DNA of 64,000 nt from CBDBND01 sp965262665 (GTDB lineage: Bacteria > Pseudomonadota > Alphaproteobacteria > Rhodospirillales > Rhodospirillaceae), in NCBI GenBank assembly GCA_965262665.1, contig CBDHFR010000004.1:806001-870000 (forward strand), written 5' to 3'. Within the stretch, counting starts at the first letter, position 1, and every line of letters starts with the position of its first letter. A model generated the notes under the pieces. The model was not told where the DNA came from, did not search any database, and saw nothing but the letters and a program-made list of their open reading frames with translations. The translations under genes were made by a program, and so were the position numbers. Below, piece by piece: positions 44,673 through 54,021 of the stretch.

Positions 44673-44717
44673 ATGGGCCTCCTGTTGAGTTTAAACTTTA
44701 ACAGAAGGCACTCTCCA

Positions 44718-45193
44718 TTTTACCGGTACCAGTCCAAAGAGGCTATAGGCTGCACAATTTTGCGCCGCTGGCTTCACCGCCAGTAACGCTTGCGGAGCTC
44801 GCCGCCTCTATCAACGATGGTGGACGATATGTAAATGACGCCAATTTCCTCGACATCTTTGGATACGCCGGTATCAAGATTCGCCTCTATTTGCGCACGA
44901 TGATGCGTTCGCTGGGGTCAAACTCTTACGCCGAATCTCAGTTGGCCCATCAGAACCCTTGAGCGTTGCGTTCTTGTTGCTCCTATTGCATTTTTCGGCG
45001 CTGTTGTGGCGGATGTGTATTATGCGAACATGATAGAGAAATACAGACACGCTGCCGTGAACCGTTCCGAAGCTGGCCGCTGTGGGCCGGACAACCTCCA
45101 CCGGCCCGGCCCTGCAATGCCTGGAACCCAAACCGTTAGGTTGCGCTTGGCCATCATCCGCCGGTTCTGCCTGTAAAAGCCAGGGCTGACGTT
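44718..45193. other. Stretch of 476 bp without a recognisable gene
   Basis: Short open frames occur on both strands. A plus-strand frame of about 79 codons (44722-44961) reads NFAPLASPPVTLAELAASIN and has natural composition, and could be the tail of a displaced gene, but no family was recognised. The segment immediately before the exonuclease-helicase gene shows no clear promoter. Confidence 0.35.
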
Positions 45194-45865
45194 TTGCATA
45201 GGCGCAATGGATTGCCTGGAATTTCGCCGACCACAGCCGGTCATTCGGTCGGTGCTTCGCAGACTTCCCGACCGCAAGCCGGTGCCTTGGCATCACAGCA
45301 GGACCAAACTTTCAGACCGCGCTGTGTCTCTCTCGATCTTGAGGTAGGCACGGAGGACGGCCGTATCCACGCCTTGGGCGTGGTCCGCGCGGATACCGGG
45401 CGGAGCTATTCCGGCGGCGGTTCGGGGTCGGAGCTGGAGAAGCTCGACGAACTTGCCGACGGGGCGGCCTTCATTCTGGGCCACAATCTGATTGCCTTTG
45501 ATTTGCCGCACCTCGCGGCTGCGAAGCCCGGCCTGCGGCTGTTGAAGCTTCCCGCGGTGGACACGTTGCGTCTCAGCCCGCTCGCCTTTCCGCGCAATCC
45601 CTATCACCACCTCGTTAAGCATTACCAGGACGGCGGCCTGAAGCGCGGGCGGGTGAACGACCCGGAGCTTGACTCCCGCATCGCTCTCGAGGTTTTCGGC
45701 GACCAGTGGAAAGCCCTGAAAGGGATCCCGCCGGATTTGCTCGCCGCCTGGCATTGGCTGAGCACACCGGAGCCTGACGGCATGGACCGCGCTCTTGACG
45801 CATTCTTCTCCGAAGTACGGGGGGGTTACGCCGACCCTCTGACGCCGAGGCCCGGGCGGCGATAG
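45194..45865 (+). pseudogene. DEDD exonuclease portion of a giant RecQ-UvrD protein, split by a frameshift
   Basis: About 190-220 residues; TTG codons at 45194 and 45287 are the possible starts. The DEDD 3'-5' exonuclease pattern is visible: CVSLDLEVGTEDGRIHALGV (Asp-x-Glu), ILGHNLIAFDLPHLAA and NDPELDSRIALEVFG. The frame ends at 45865, while the next frame (TRLEGNACTTQGREVLAKAA) continues without a break into the helicase. One added G in the G7 run at 45820-45826 would fuse them. I therefore read this as the N-terminal domain of the downstream protein, not a separate gene. Confidence 0.7.
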
Positions 45866-45912
45866 CCACGCGGCTGGAGGGTAACGCCTGCACAACCCAG
45901 GGCCGTGAAGTT

Positions 45913-48900
45913 TTGGCGAAAGCGGCGAAGCTCGGCTGGGCTCTCGCCTACGCCCTGGCCTGGCTGTCGGTCGCAGGCGGCAATTCGGTGATGCCGCCCT
46001 GGGTGCGCCATCAGTTCGCGGAAGCGGGCCGGCTGGTACGCAGGCTGAGGGACACCGCCTGCACCGACCCCGACTGCAACTGGTGCCGGGAGCGCCACGA
46101 TGCCTGCAAGGAACTGAAGCGCTGGTTCGGCTTCGACGGCTTTCGTCCCGAACCGGCGGACGATGACGGACGTCCCTTGCAGCAGGCCATCGTTGAGGAG
46201 GCGATGGCGGGGAACCATGTCCTTGGGATCCTGCCAACGGGTACCGGCAAGTCGCTCTGCTACCAGATCCCCGCACTGTCCCGCTATGAAAAGACCGGAG
46301 CACTGACGGTGGTGATCTCGCCCCTGGTCGCGCTGATGGCGGACCAGGTGGCGGGGCTCGAGGCGCGCGGCGTCGGATCCTGCGTGACCATCAACGGGCT
46401 CCTGTCCATGCCCGAGCGGGCCGATGCCCTGGACCGGATCCGCCTGGGAGACGCGGGCATTCTCATCATCTCGCCGGAGCAGCTCCGCTCCCGTTCCTTG
46501 CGCCGGGTACTCGACCAGCGCGAGATCGCGGGCTGGGTGCTGGACGAGGCCCACTGCCTGTCGCGCTGGGGCCATGATTTCCGCCCCGATTACCCCTATG
46601 TGGGTCGCTTCATCCGGGAGAAAGCGGGCACGGAACAGGTGCCGCCCATGCTGTGCCTCACCGCGACTGCCAAGCCCGACGTGACCGAGGACATCGCGCG
46701 GCACTTCCGGGACAAACTCGGCATCGAACTTAAGGTCTTCGATGGCGGCACCGACAGACCCAACCTCACGTTCCAGGTGATCCCCACCTCTGGAGGCGAG
46801 AAGTTCGCTCACATCCATCAGGTCCTGATGTCGTACCTGCCGCCCGAGGCGCCTGGCGGCGCGATCGTCTATTGCGCAACGCGGCGGCAGAGCGAGGAGA
46901 TCGCCGAGTACCTTCAGCTGAAGGAGGTCGCGGCCGATCATTTTCATGCGGGGCTGCCGCCTGAGACCAAGAAGGACGTGCAGCGCCGTTTCATCGATGG
47001 CGATCTGCGTGCGATTGCGGCGACCAACGCCTTCGGCATGGGGATCGACAAGCCGGACGTGCGGCTGGTCATTCACGCCGATATCCCTGGCTCGCTTGAG
47101 AACTATCTCCAAGAGGCGGGCCGCGCCGGACGTGACCGCGCATCGGCGCGTTGCGTGCTGCTGTACACCGCGGACGACGTGGAGCGTCAGTTCGGGATGT
47201 CGGCGCGCTCGCGGCTTACCCGGGAAGAGATCCACGGCATCCTCCGGGCGTTGCGCAAACTGGATCGCAAAAAACGATTGGACGGCGAGGTGGTGGCGAC
47301 CGCGGGCGAGATCCTCGGCGAGGACGAGGACAAGGCGTTCGAGCGTGACTCCGTCACCGACGATACCCGGGTGCGCACCGCCGTCGCCTGGCTGGAGGAA
47401 ACGGAACTGCTGACCCGCGAGGAGAACCTCGTCCAGGTGTTTCCGTCCTCTCTCCGGGTGAACTCGATCGAGGAGGCCCGCAAGCGGCTCGCAAGAGCAA
47501 GCATCACAGACACCTATCGCCGTCAGCTGCTGAGCATTGCCGGGGCGCTGATCGAGGCCGACGCGGACGAGGGCATCACCACCGATGAGCTAATGGGGAT
47601 TTCAGGACTTGGTTCCGAGGGCGTGCGCGGCGCATTGTACGATCTGGAACGGCTGGGCATCGCCAGCAACGATACGGTTCTGACCGCGTTCGTCCATGCC
47701 GGTGTGGAACGCGCCTCGCTCCGCCGTTTGCAAGAAGCGGCGAACCTGGAGACCGCCTTGATCTCCCACATGCGCGAGGCCGCGCCGGACCAGGGCAAGG
47801 GGGACGCCTCGTTCCTGCATTTGCGTATAGCCTCCCAGATCCTGCGTGACCAGGGATTGGCCGATCCCCTGCCGGAGCGGCTGTGGCGCATCATCCGCAG
47901 CATCGCCTATGACGGGCGCGGCGAGGACGGCGCACCCGGCAGCCTGTCGGTGCGGAAGCAGGACGCGGAGACAGTGCGGGTGACCCTGCAGCGCGAATGG
48001 CGGATCCTCGAAGAAACCGCCAGGATCCGACGGGAGGCAGCCGCGCGCCTGCTCGATCATCTGCTCGCCTGCCTGCCCACCGGGAGCCGGGGCACGGACC
48101 TGCTGGCCGAGACAACCATTGGCAAACTGACCCAGGCCATTGAATCCGACCTGATATTGAAGAGCAAGGTACGGCACCCGGACAAGCTGTTGGACCGGGC
48201 TCTGCTGTGGTTGCACGAACAGGAGGTGGCCCGCCTCAACAAGGGTCTCGCGGTGTTCCGTCCTGCCATGACCATCCGGCTGGAACAGCGCGAGCGCCGC
48301 GGCTTCGCGAAAGCGGACTTCGAGCCCCTTGCGCTTCATTACCAGGGACAGGTCCTGCAGATCCATGTGATGGCGGAGTTCGCCGAACGCGGCCTCGCTT
48401 CCATGAGTGAGGCGCTGCGTGTGGCCATGGACTACTTCACGTTGAACGAGGAGTCGTTTCTTGAGCGCTGGCTTCCCGGTCGTGACAGCGAGATCGGACG
48501 CCAGACCACGTCTGAATCATGGCGTGCCATCGTCGAAATCCTGAAGAACCCCGAACAGCAGCGCATCGTCGCCGACGACCGGGAGCAGACCAACGTGCTG
48601 GTGCTGGCCGGTCCCGGATCGGGCAAGACACGGGTGCTGGTGCATCGGATCGCCTATCTGATACGCGTAAGGCGCGCCCGCGCCCGCGGCATCCTGGCCC
48701 TGGCCTACAACCGGCACGCGGCCGTAGATATCCGCCGCCGCCTCGAAGAGTTGATTGGAGACGATGCGCGCGGCGTGACGGTGCTCACCTGCCACGCCTT
48801 GGCGATGCGGCTGGCCGGAGCCAGCTTCACGGGGCGGGCGGAGCGTCCCGACGATGAGATGTTCCAGGAAGTCATGCGCCGCGCGGTGGAGTTGCTGCGC

Positions 48901-50415
48901 GGCGATGGCCTGCCGGAGGAGGAGGCCGATGAGAGGCGGGAACGTCTCCTCGCAGGCTTCCGGTGGATCCTGGTGGACGAGTACCAGGACATCGGTCCGG
49001 ACCAGTATGAGCTGATCTCCGCGCTGGCCGGGCGGACGCTGGAGGACGAAACGGGCAAGCTCACCTTGTTTGCGGTGGGCGACGACGACCAGAACATCTA
49101 TGCGTTCAACGGCGCTTCGGTGGAGTTTATCCGCCGTTTCGAAGCCGATTATGGACCGAAGCCTAGCTATCTGACGGCAAACTACCGCTCCATGGGCCAC
49201 ATCGTGGCGTCCGCCAACGCCGTGATCGAGCCGGCGCGGGAGAGGATGAAGACCGGGCATCCCATCCACATCGACCGGGCACGCGCCAAAGATCCACCGG
49301 GCGGCGCATGGGAAAACCTTGATCCCGTCTCGCGGGGACGTGTGCAAATCCTGCCGGTCGGCGACAGTCCCGTGTCTCAAGCGCATGCCGTCATGGGGGA
49401 GCTCTTGCGCCTGTCCGATCTTGCGCCCGGTTGGGATTGGTCCAGATGTGCGGTGATCGCGCGCGAGTGGGAGTACCTTATCCCGGTGCGCGCCTTCTGC
49501 GAGGCGCATGGCATTCCGGCCCAGATGGGGAATGAGGAAATCCCGAATTTCTGGCGCCTTAGGGAGACCCGTACATTCGTACAATGGTTGCGTGGCCGGA
49601 CTCCCCGCGTGGTCGACGGTACCGCGCTGTACGCCTGGGCCGAGGCGCTGCCGTCCAATCCCTGGCATGATCTGCTGCGGCAGGCCATCGGGGAACACTC
49701 GATGGAGACCGGCGGCGGGGAAATGCCCGTGGATCACTTCATCGAATGGCTGGCGGAGTGGGGCCGGGACATACGCCGGCGCCAGCACGGCCTTTTGCTG
49801 CTGACCGGGCACCGGGCCAAGGGACTGGAGTTCGATCATGTCGCCGTCCTTGACGGCGGCTGGAACCGCGTCGGGCCCGGCGAAGACCCGGACGAGCCGC
49901 GCCGACTGTACTACGTGGCCATGACCCGTGCCCGGCAAGCTTTGGTCCTTGCGCGGTTCGATGGACCTCACATGCCCCAGGATGCATTGGCTGGGCATAC
50001 CGCCGTGATACGCCGCGAGCCGGCCGAGCTTCCGCCGGCCTCCGAGGCGCTCGGATACCGCTACGTTCGGGCCAGTCTTGAAGATGTGGACCTCGGCTTC
50101 GCGGGACGCCGCCGCCCCGGTGATCCGATCCACGACGCCATCGCCGCGCTTTCGCCTGGCGATCTGCTGGAGCTACGGGTCGGAAAGCGGGGTCACTGGG
50201 AGTTGCTCGACCGCACCGGCACGACGGTGGGGCGCCTTGCGAAGAGCTTCAAACCGCCGGCCGGGATGCGGTCCCGGCCGGGCGAAGTGCTGGCGACAGT
50301 CGGCTGGAGCCGCGAGGCGTCGGACCCGCAATACCGCGACAGCATGATATGCGATTCGTGGGAGGTGGTCGTGCCGGAGCTCGTGTTCGAACCCGACAGG
50401 CGTAAAGCCATATAA
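45913..50415 (+). CDS. RecQ-UvrD fusion helicase
   Basis: About 1500 residues in one frame. The RecQ half has Walker A ILPTGTGKSLCYQIP (about 108), the DEAH box WVLDEAHCLSRWGHDFRPDY (about 210), YCATRRQSEEIAEYLQ and ENYLQEAGRAGRDRASARC. A CTDPDCNWCRERHDAC cluster precedes it. The UvrD/Rep half has VLAGPGSGKTRVLVHRIAYL (about 895), ILVDEYQDIGPDQYELI (about 1018), FAVGDDDQNIYAFNGASVEF, LTGHRAKGLEFDHVAVLDGG and RRLYYVAMTRARQALVL (about 1330). A small C-terminal domain follows (LSPGDLLELRVGKRGHWEL). ATP-driven DNA unwinding is certain; a role in repair or phage defence is inferred from the neighbours. The true protein probably includes the upstream exonuclease. The region is clearly GC-rich. Confidence 0.85.
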   Translation: MAKAAKLGWALAYALAWLSVAGGNSVMPPWVRHQFAEAGRLVRRLRDTACTDPDCNWCRERHDACKELKRWFGFDGFRPEPADDDGRPLQQAIVEEAMAGNHVLGILPTGTGKSLCYQIPALSRYEKTGALTVVISPLVALMADQVAGLEARGVGSCVTINGLLSMPERADALDRIRLGDAGILIISPEQLRSRSLRRVLDQREIAGWVLDEAHCLSRWGHDFRPDYPYVGRFIREKAGTEQVPPMLCLTATAKPDVTEDIARHFRDKLGIELKVFDGGTDRPNLTFQVIPTSGGEKFAHIHQVLMSYLPPEAPGGAIVYCATRRQSEEIAEYLQLKEVAADHFHAGLPPETKKDVQRRFIDGDLRAIAATNAFGMGIDKPDVRLVIHADIPGSLENYLQEAGRAGRDRASARCVLLYTADDVERQFGMSARSRLTREEIHGILRALRKLDRKKRLDGEVVATAGEILGEDEDKAFERDSVTDDTRVRTAVAWLEETELLTREENLVQVFPSSLRVNSIEEARKRLARASITDTYRRQLLSIAGALIEADADEGITTDELMGISGLGSEGVRGALYDLERLGIASNDTVLTAFVHAGVERASLRRLQEAANLETALISHMREAAPDQGKGDASFLHLRIASQILRDQGLADPLPERLWRIIRSIAYDGRGEDGAPGSLSVRKQDAETVRVTLQREWRILEETARIRREAAARLLDHLLACLPTGSRGTDLLAETTIGKLTQAIESDLILKSKVRHPDKLLDRALLWLHEQEVARLNKGLAVFRPAMTIRLEQRERRGFAKADFEPLALHYQGQVLQIHVMAEFAERGLASMSEALRVAMDYFTLNEESFLERWLPGRDSEIGRQTTSESWRAIVEILKNPEQQRIVADDREQTNVLVLAGPGSGKTRVLVHRIAYLIRVRRARARGILALAYNRHAAVDIRRRLEELIGDDARGVTVLTCHALAMRLAGASFTGRAERPDDEMFQEVMRRAVELLRGDGLPEEEADERRERLLAGFRWILVDEYQDIGPDQYELISALAGRTLEDETGKLTLFAVGDDDQNIYAFNGASVEFIRRFEADYGPKPSYLTANYRSMGHIVASANAVIEPARERMKTGHPIHIDRARAKDPPGGAWENLDPVSRGRVQILPVGDSPVSQAHAVMGELLRLSDLAPGWDWSRCAVIAREWEYLIPVRAFCEAHGIPAQMGNEEIPNFWRLRETRTFVQWLRGRTPRVVDGTALYAWAEALPSNPWHDLLRQAIGEHSMETGGGEMPVDHFIEWLAEWGRDIRRRQHGLLLLTGHRAKGLEFDHVAVLDGGWNRVGPGEDPDEPRRLYYVAMTRARQALVLARFDGPHMPQDALAGHTAVIRREPAELPPASEALGYRYVRASLEDVDLGFAGRRRPGDPIHDAIAALSPGDLLELRVGKRGHWELLDRTGTTVGRLAKSFKPPAGMRSRPGEVLATVGWSREASDPQYRDSMICDSWEVVVPELVFEPDRRKAI

Positions 50416-50744
50416 ACGCGCCAGTCCGGCCTGCACGTGCCGCCGTCAGACCGGAAAGTGAAGACCTCTCAGGCGTTGTAAGGGGGATGCGTTAGCGGCG
50501 CGGACGCCCCTCTCAACACCGCGGCGCGGAATCTCTCGGACGCATTCCGGAGGTGACGGCGCCGGTTTCTCAAGCTGCTCGCCGTTATTCGCTTAGCCGT
50601 CGGTACAAGGGCTTGACCTATTCCGCTGACTCCTCCCGCGCCCCCGGCCCTGGGTGGTTCCGACAACGGTCCAGCCGGATAGCTGCGCTTGATCCCGCCG
50701 GTCATCCCTTTCGAAATCTCCGTCCGTGCAGAACTATAGAAGGT
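50416..50744. other. Intergenic stretch of 329 bp without a recognisable gene
   Basis: It lies between the helicase stop and the convergent pRiA4b ORF-3-like pseudogene. It is GC-rich with no T-tract hairpin that I could find. The long plus-strand open frame that crosses it (50553-51485) is the antisense shadow of the pseudogene. Confidence 0.4.
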
Positions 50745-51369
50745 TCATACACCGTTATGACCAACCAGCGGATCTCGTCGCCGGCGGGCCATGTTCTCCA
50801 AGCCCAAACGTGCCCGCGCCGCATCGAAGCCGATCGGGTCGAACGGCCCACCGTACCAGCCGATCATGTCCGGGTGCCGCTCATGCGTCGGGTCGAGGAC
50901 CGCCTCCAGGAAATCCATGAACCCGTCCGCACCGCCGATGTCTTCCGGCGGACAGCGCCTCGCTCCATCGACGAAGGCGGGATATTCCATGCCCGGTTCG
51001 CCGTCGCCAATCTCCTCGACGGTCACATCGTGGCGCCAGTTATCGCCGAGGTCGTAGACATAGCTGAACCGCTTTACCCCGGACGCGGTCAAGGTGCACA
51101 GCTTCAGACCGTCAGCCCCGTAGACCGACCCGCGGTTCGTCGTCGAACTCTCGGAATGACGGATCGCCGTAGCAGGGGCCATCGATGTCGAATTCCCAGA
51201 GGTGCGATGAGGTCCAGCCCATGGTCATCTGGATCGCCTCGTGCAGGGCCTCTAGCGTCATCGACAACGGCACGTCGATGCGCCGCCAGATCTTCGGTTC
51301 CAGCTCTTGCAGCTCAATGCGCAGCCGTGCGATCCGTTCCCTCACCGCTCCGTTCCGTCGATCTTCCAT
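50745..51369 (-). pseudogene. pRiA4b ORF-3-like protein, frameshifted
   Basis: It begins MEDRRNGAVRERIARLRIEL at 51369. The first frame reads IWRRIDVPLSMTLEALHEAI, MGWTSSHLWEFDIDG and GDPSFREFDDEPRVG. The match then continues in another frame as FSYVYDLGDNWRHDVTVEEI, RCPPEDIGGADGFMDFLEAV and MIGWYGGPFDPIGFDAAR. Together these give the whole PF07929-type (plasmid pRiA4b ORF-3) domain; a one-base shift near 51125-51135 separates them. The molecular function of the family is unknown, and it is often found on plasmids and mobile islands. Confidence 0.75.
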
Positions 51370-51506
51370 TCTCCGGAAACGGCTTAAGGACCGGCACCGG
51401 TCACTGTCAACCGAGCTATCCTCCGACGGCGTCCTGCCCCGCGGAACCCATCGGTGGTTCGCACAGAACCCGAAGCATTTCGTAGCGTTGTTTTCAGGCC
51501 TTGTGC

Positions 51507-51583
51507 TTTCCGCAAACCTCAACCGCTTAAACTGGATGTAAATCATCATTGAGCTTATGTGGACGGAGTTTTCAGAAGGGACA
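51507..51583 (+). repeat. 77-bp repeat, copy A
   Basis: It is 54 of 77 positions identical, without gaps, to 53837-53913 by hand count. It lies immediately upstream of, and overlaps the first codons of, the AddB-like gene. The most conserved part is the right end (GGA--GAGTTTTC-GAA-GGACA) and the AAACCTCA block on the left. Confidence 0.65.
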
Positions 51584-52927
51584 GCCGTGTCAGGCAAGAG
51601 CGAAGGCGGTGCGGCGGCACCGGTCGAGTGCAGTGAGGACAGGATGGGAGCTGCGGAGCGCCGGACAATAATTGCCCATGGCCGCCTGAAGATGCGCGAA
51701 GTTCGGCTCGACGCAGCTCGGCACCACCAGCACGGCCTGCAGGTCATGACCTTCGAGCAACTGGCGGCTCGACTGGCTGGCGGTCTATCCCGAGCCGTCG
51801 ATGACGATTCCCTGCGGGAAACCATCAAGAGCGTTCTGCCGGAGACGGAGCTTGGCGAACTCGAAGGCATTAAGGCCCTTCCCGGTATGGTGTCAGCCGC
51901 CGCCGATACGTTGCGGAAGGCCTGGCGTGCCGGGGTAGATCTCCAAGCGCGGGCAGCCGACCACCCCCGCCTCAAGTCGATGGCTATCCTCGAGGGGACA
52001 GTGCTGCAGGCACTTCCTCCAGCGATGATGCGGCCTGGCGACCTCGTGAGTGCGGGGCTTCAGCGCTTGGATCATGTCGCGACTCTCTTTGGCCCTATAG
52101 ACATCGTCGGTATCACGGAACTTTCCCCTGCTTGGCGGCCTCTGCTTCACTCTGTTGCCACGCGTGTTCCGGTCCGATGGATCGCGGGGCCGAGGCCGAT
52201 ACCGCAATGGCTTGATGGCGAGGTAATCGACGTCGTGCGGACGGAGCCGTGCGCACCGGAAGTCCTCGCCGTGAGCGCGGCCACAGCCTATCACGAAGCC
52301 GTGGAGGCGATGCGCTGGGCGCGGCAACTCATCTCATCGGGCACGGCCAAGCCTCCGGATATCGCCATCGCATCGGTTACCTCCGCTGACTATGACGACC
52401 ATTTCCTGGCATTACGCGCGGACGCCAATTTCGACTTGCATTTCGCGCATGGGGTCAGTGTCGCAGCTTGTAGGGACGGACAGGCGGCCGCCGCGCTTGC
52501 GGATGTCCTGATGCGTGGCCTATCCCAGACGCGGATACGGCGGCTGAACGCACTTCTTGCCGCCTATCCTGGCCCGTTCCGGGAATTGCCGGAGGGCTGG
52601 ACGCGCGTCCAGCCGGCAGACGCGCCGCCGTCCTCATCAGCGGCTTGGACGCGCCTGATCGACAAGTTGACGGCCGCTGCCTGGCCAGACGGGGTCGACC
52701 ATGGGCCAGCGCTAGGCCGCATTGTCGATCTCCTGTCTCGCGGTATCGAAGCTGCCGACGAAGCGGGGGAGAAGCTTCTGCATGGGCGGGCGGTCACGAT
52801 CTGGCGCAAAGCGCTTCTCGCTGGAGCGGCTGCATCGCTTGATCTCAACTTGGCGACACTGAAGCAGGATGACGGTCTTGATGCCTGCGTCTCGGTACCC
52901 GGCAGCGCGGGATGCCGAAAAGGCTGA
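51557..52927 (+). pseudogene. AddB-like helicase-nuclease subunit, C-terminally truncated
   Basis: 456 residues; GTG at 51587 is an alternative start. The protein resembles the N-terminal half of AddB-like (inactivated UvrD-fold) subunits: HGLQVMTFEQLAARLAGGLS, then ALPGMVSAAADTLRKAWRAG and a segment around GPIDIVGITELSPAWRPLLH. No functional Walker A is visible at the N-terminus. The AddB-type C-terminal nuclease is missing. The frame closes at 52927, just after overlapping the tail of an AddA-like gene, so a deletion has probably joined the front of addB to the back of addA. Specific family membership is by general resemblance. Confidence 0.55.
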
Positions 52928-53825
52928 ACTCGAACGCGAACGCGTCCGTCTCTGGTATGTCGCCGCAACGCGGGCGCGCGAACTTCTGGTCCTGCCGCGG
53001 TTCGACGTAGCACCGGGAAAGTCAGCTTGGATGTCGCTTGTGGACCTGTCACTGTCCGAGCTACCGGTACTGGCTCTTGATGATCTCCCCACAGAAACCG
53101 ACCTTGCAGATACGGCATTGGAGAACAGACAGACACGGGAAGTGTTTGCGTCGGAGGCAGCTGCGGTCGTGGAGAGTCACCAGAGAATTGTCTGGCGGAC
53201 GCCGAGCCGGGACGAGAGTGCGGATGGACCCGTTCTTCGTGAGGAGGTACAGGAAATCCTGGTAACGGACGGCGACGGTGCGCCTGCAGACAACGACATT
53301 GCGACCGCAATCCAGGGTGGACGCGAACGCGGCCTCATCCTGCACAAGCTCATTGAGGAAGTGCTCACAGGCGAGACGGCGGAGATAATACCGGACCTCA
53401 TTGCTCGCGCCGACATGATGATACGGGCGTTGGGACACTCGGTCATGGACGACCCCGCTTTGGGACTGGCGCCGGTCGAACTCGCCGACTGTGTCATACG
53501 CGCCCTGTCGCTCCCGGAAGTGATAACCGTGAGGCCGTGCTTGAAGCCGGAGTTTCCGGTATACGCTTCCGAGCCGGGAGAAACGCACGAAGAAGCGACG
53601 GCAGGCGTTGCCGATGCTATCGCATTCGATCCGAACGGCGAGCCGCAACTGGTGATCGATTGGAAGAGCGATGTGAATCCTTCACCGGGCACACTCGACC
53701 ATTATCGCGAGCAGGTTCGGGCCTACCTTGACGTGACTGGTGCGGAACGTGGGCTGGTCGTTTTGGCGACGTCCGGGGCAGTCATCCCGGTTACGCCAAC
53801 GAACAAGGTCACGGCTAACCCCTAG
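52869..53825 (+). pseudogene. C-terminal part of an AddA-like helicase with PD-(D/E)XK nuclease
   Basis: About 318 codons remain. The beginning contains UvrD motif VI, VRLWYVAATRARELLVLPRF. The rest is a RecB-type nuclease: the GGRERGLILHKLIEEVLTGE helix with His, then GVADAIAFDPNGEPQLVIDW followed by KSD (Asp and Asp-x-Lys), and YREQVRAYLDVTGAERGLVV with the Gln of motif QxxxY type. The ATP-binding domain is absent, so it cannot unwind DNA. The nuclease core itself looks complete and, if translated, might be active. Confidence 0.65.
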
Positions 53826-53836
53826 AATCGCTTCCC

Positions 53837-53913
53837 ATTCGGAAAACCTCATGCGCTTGAACTGGGCGTGGATGCTCCATAACTCTCTGTGGATAGAGTT
53901 TTCGGAAAGGACA
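53837..53913 (+). repeat. 77-bp repeat, copy B
   Basis: The partner of 51507-51583, 2.3 kb downstream in the same orientation. It stands about 110 bp before the nitrilase fusion gene. Repeat pairs of this kind could be shared regulatory elements or recombination sites that delimit cargo modules. Confidence 0.65.
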
Positions 53914-54021
53914 ATGCACGCGGCTAGATTACACACTGCGCCGAGCGTGGCGTGGCGAAACACGAATGGAAGCCGCGCAGGTTAAATTATTGAACAGCAC
54001 TAACGAGGAAGCGATAGAATC

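Larger units (their letters stand above)
43524..44717 (-). mobile_element. IS3-family insertion sequence
   Basis: Imperfect terminal repeats TGGAGAGTTACCTTCT (43524) and its near-complement AGAAGGCACTCTCCA (44703-44717) enclose orfA and orfB on the minus strand. Both reading frames look complete, so the element is probably competent. No target duplication is obvious. It lies beside the fragments of the beta-repeat gene. Confidence 0.85.

Noticed and set aside
44874..45296. Minus-strand frame before the exonuclease gene
   Set aside because: No motif, inconsistent composition, and it overlaps the probable start of the exonuclease frame.
45826..47235. Long minus-strand open frame of about 469 codons opposite the RecQ domain
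   Set aside because: It is antisense to clear helicase motifs in very GC-rich DNA, where long spurious frames are expected; it has no recognisable domain.
48517..50133. Minus-strand frame of 538 codons opposite the UvrD domain
   Set aside because: Same reason: the plus strand has all UvrD motifs, and this frame is compositionally arginine/histidine-rich noise.
50553..51485. Plus-strand frame of 310 codons
   Set aside because: It is antisense to the two-frame pRiA4b ORF-3-like domain, which has much better motif support.
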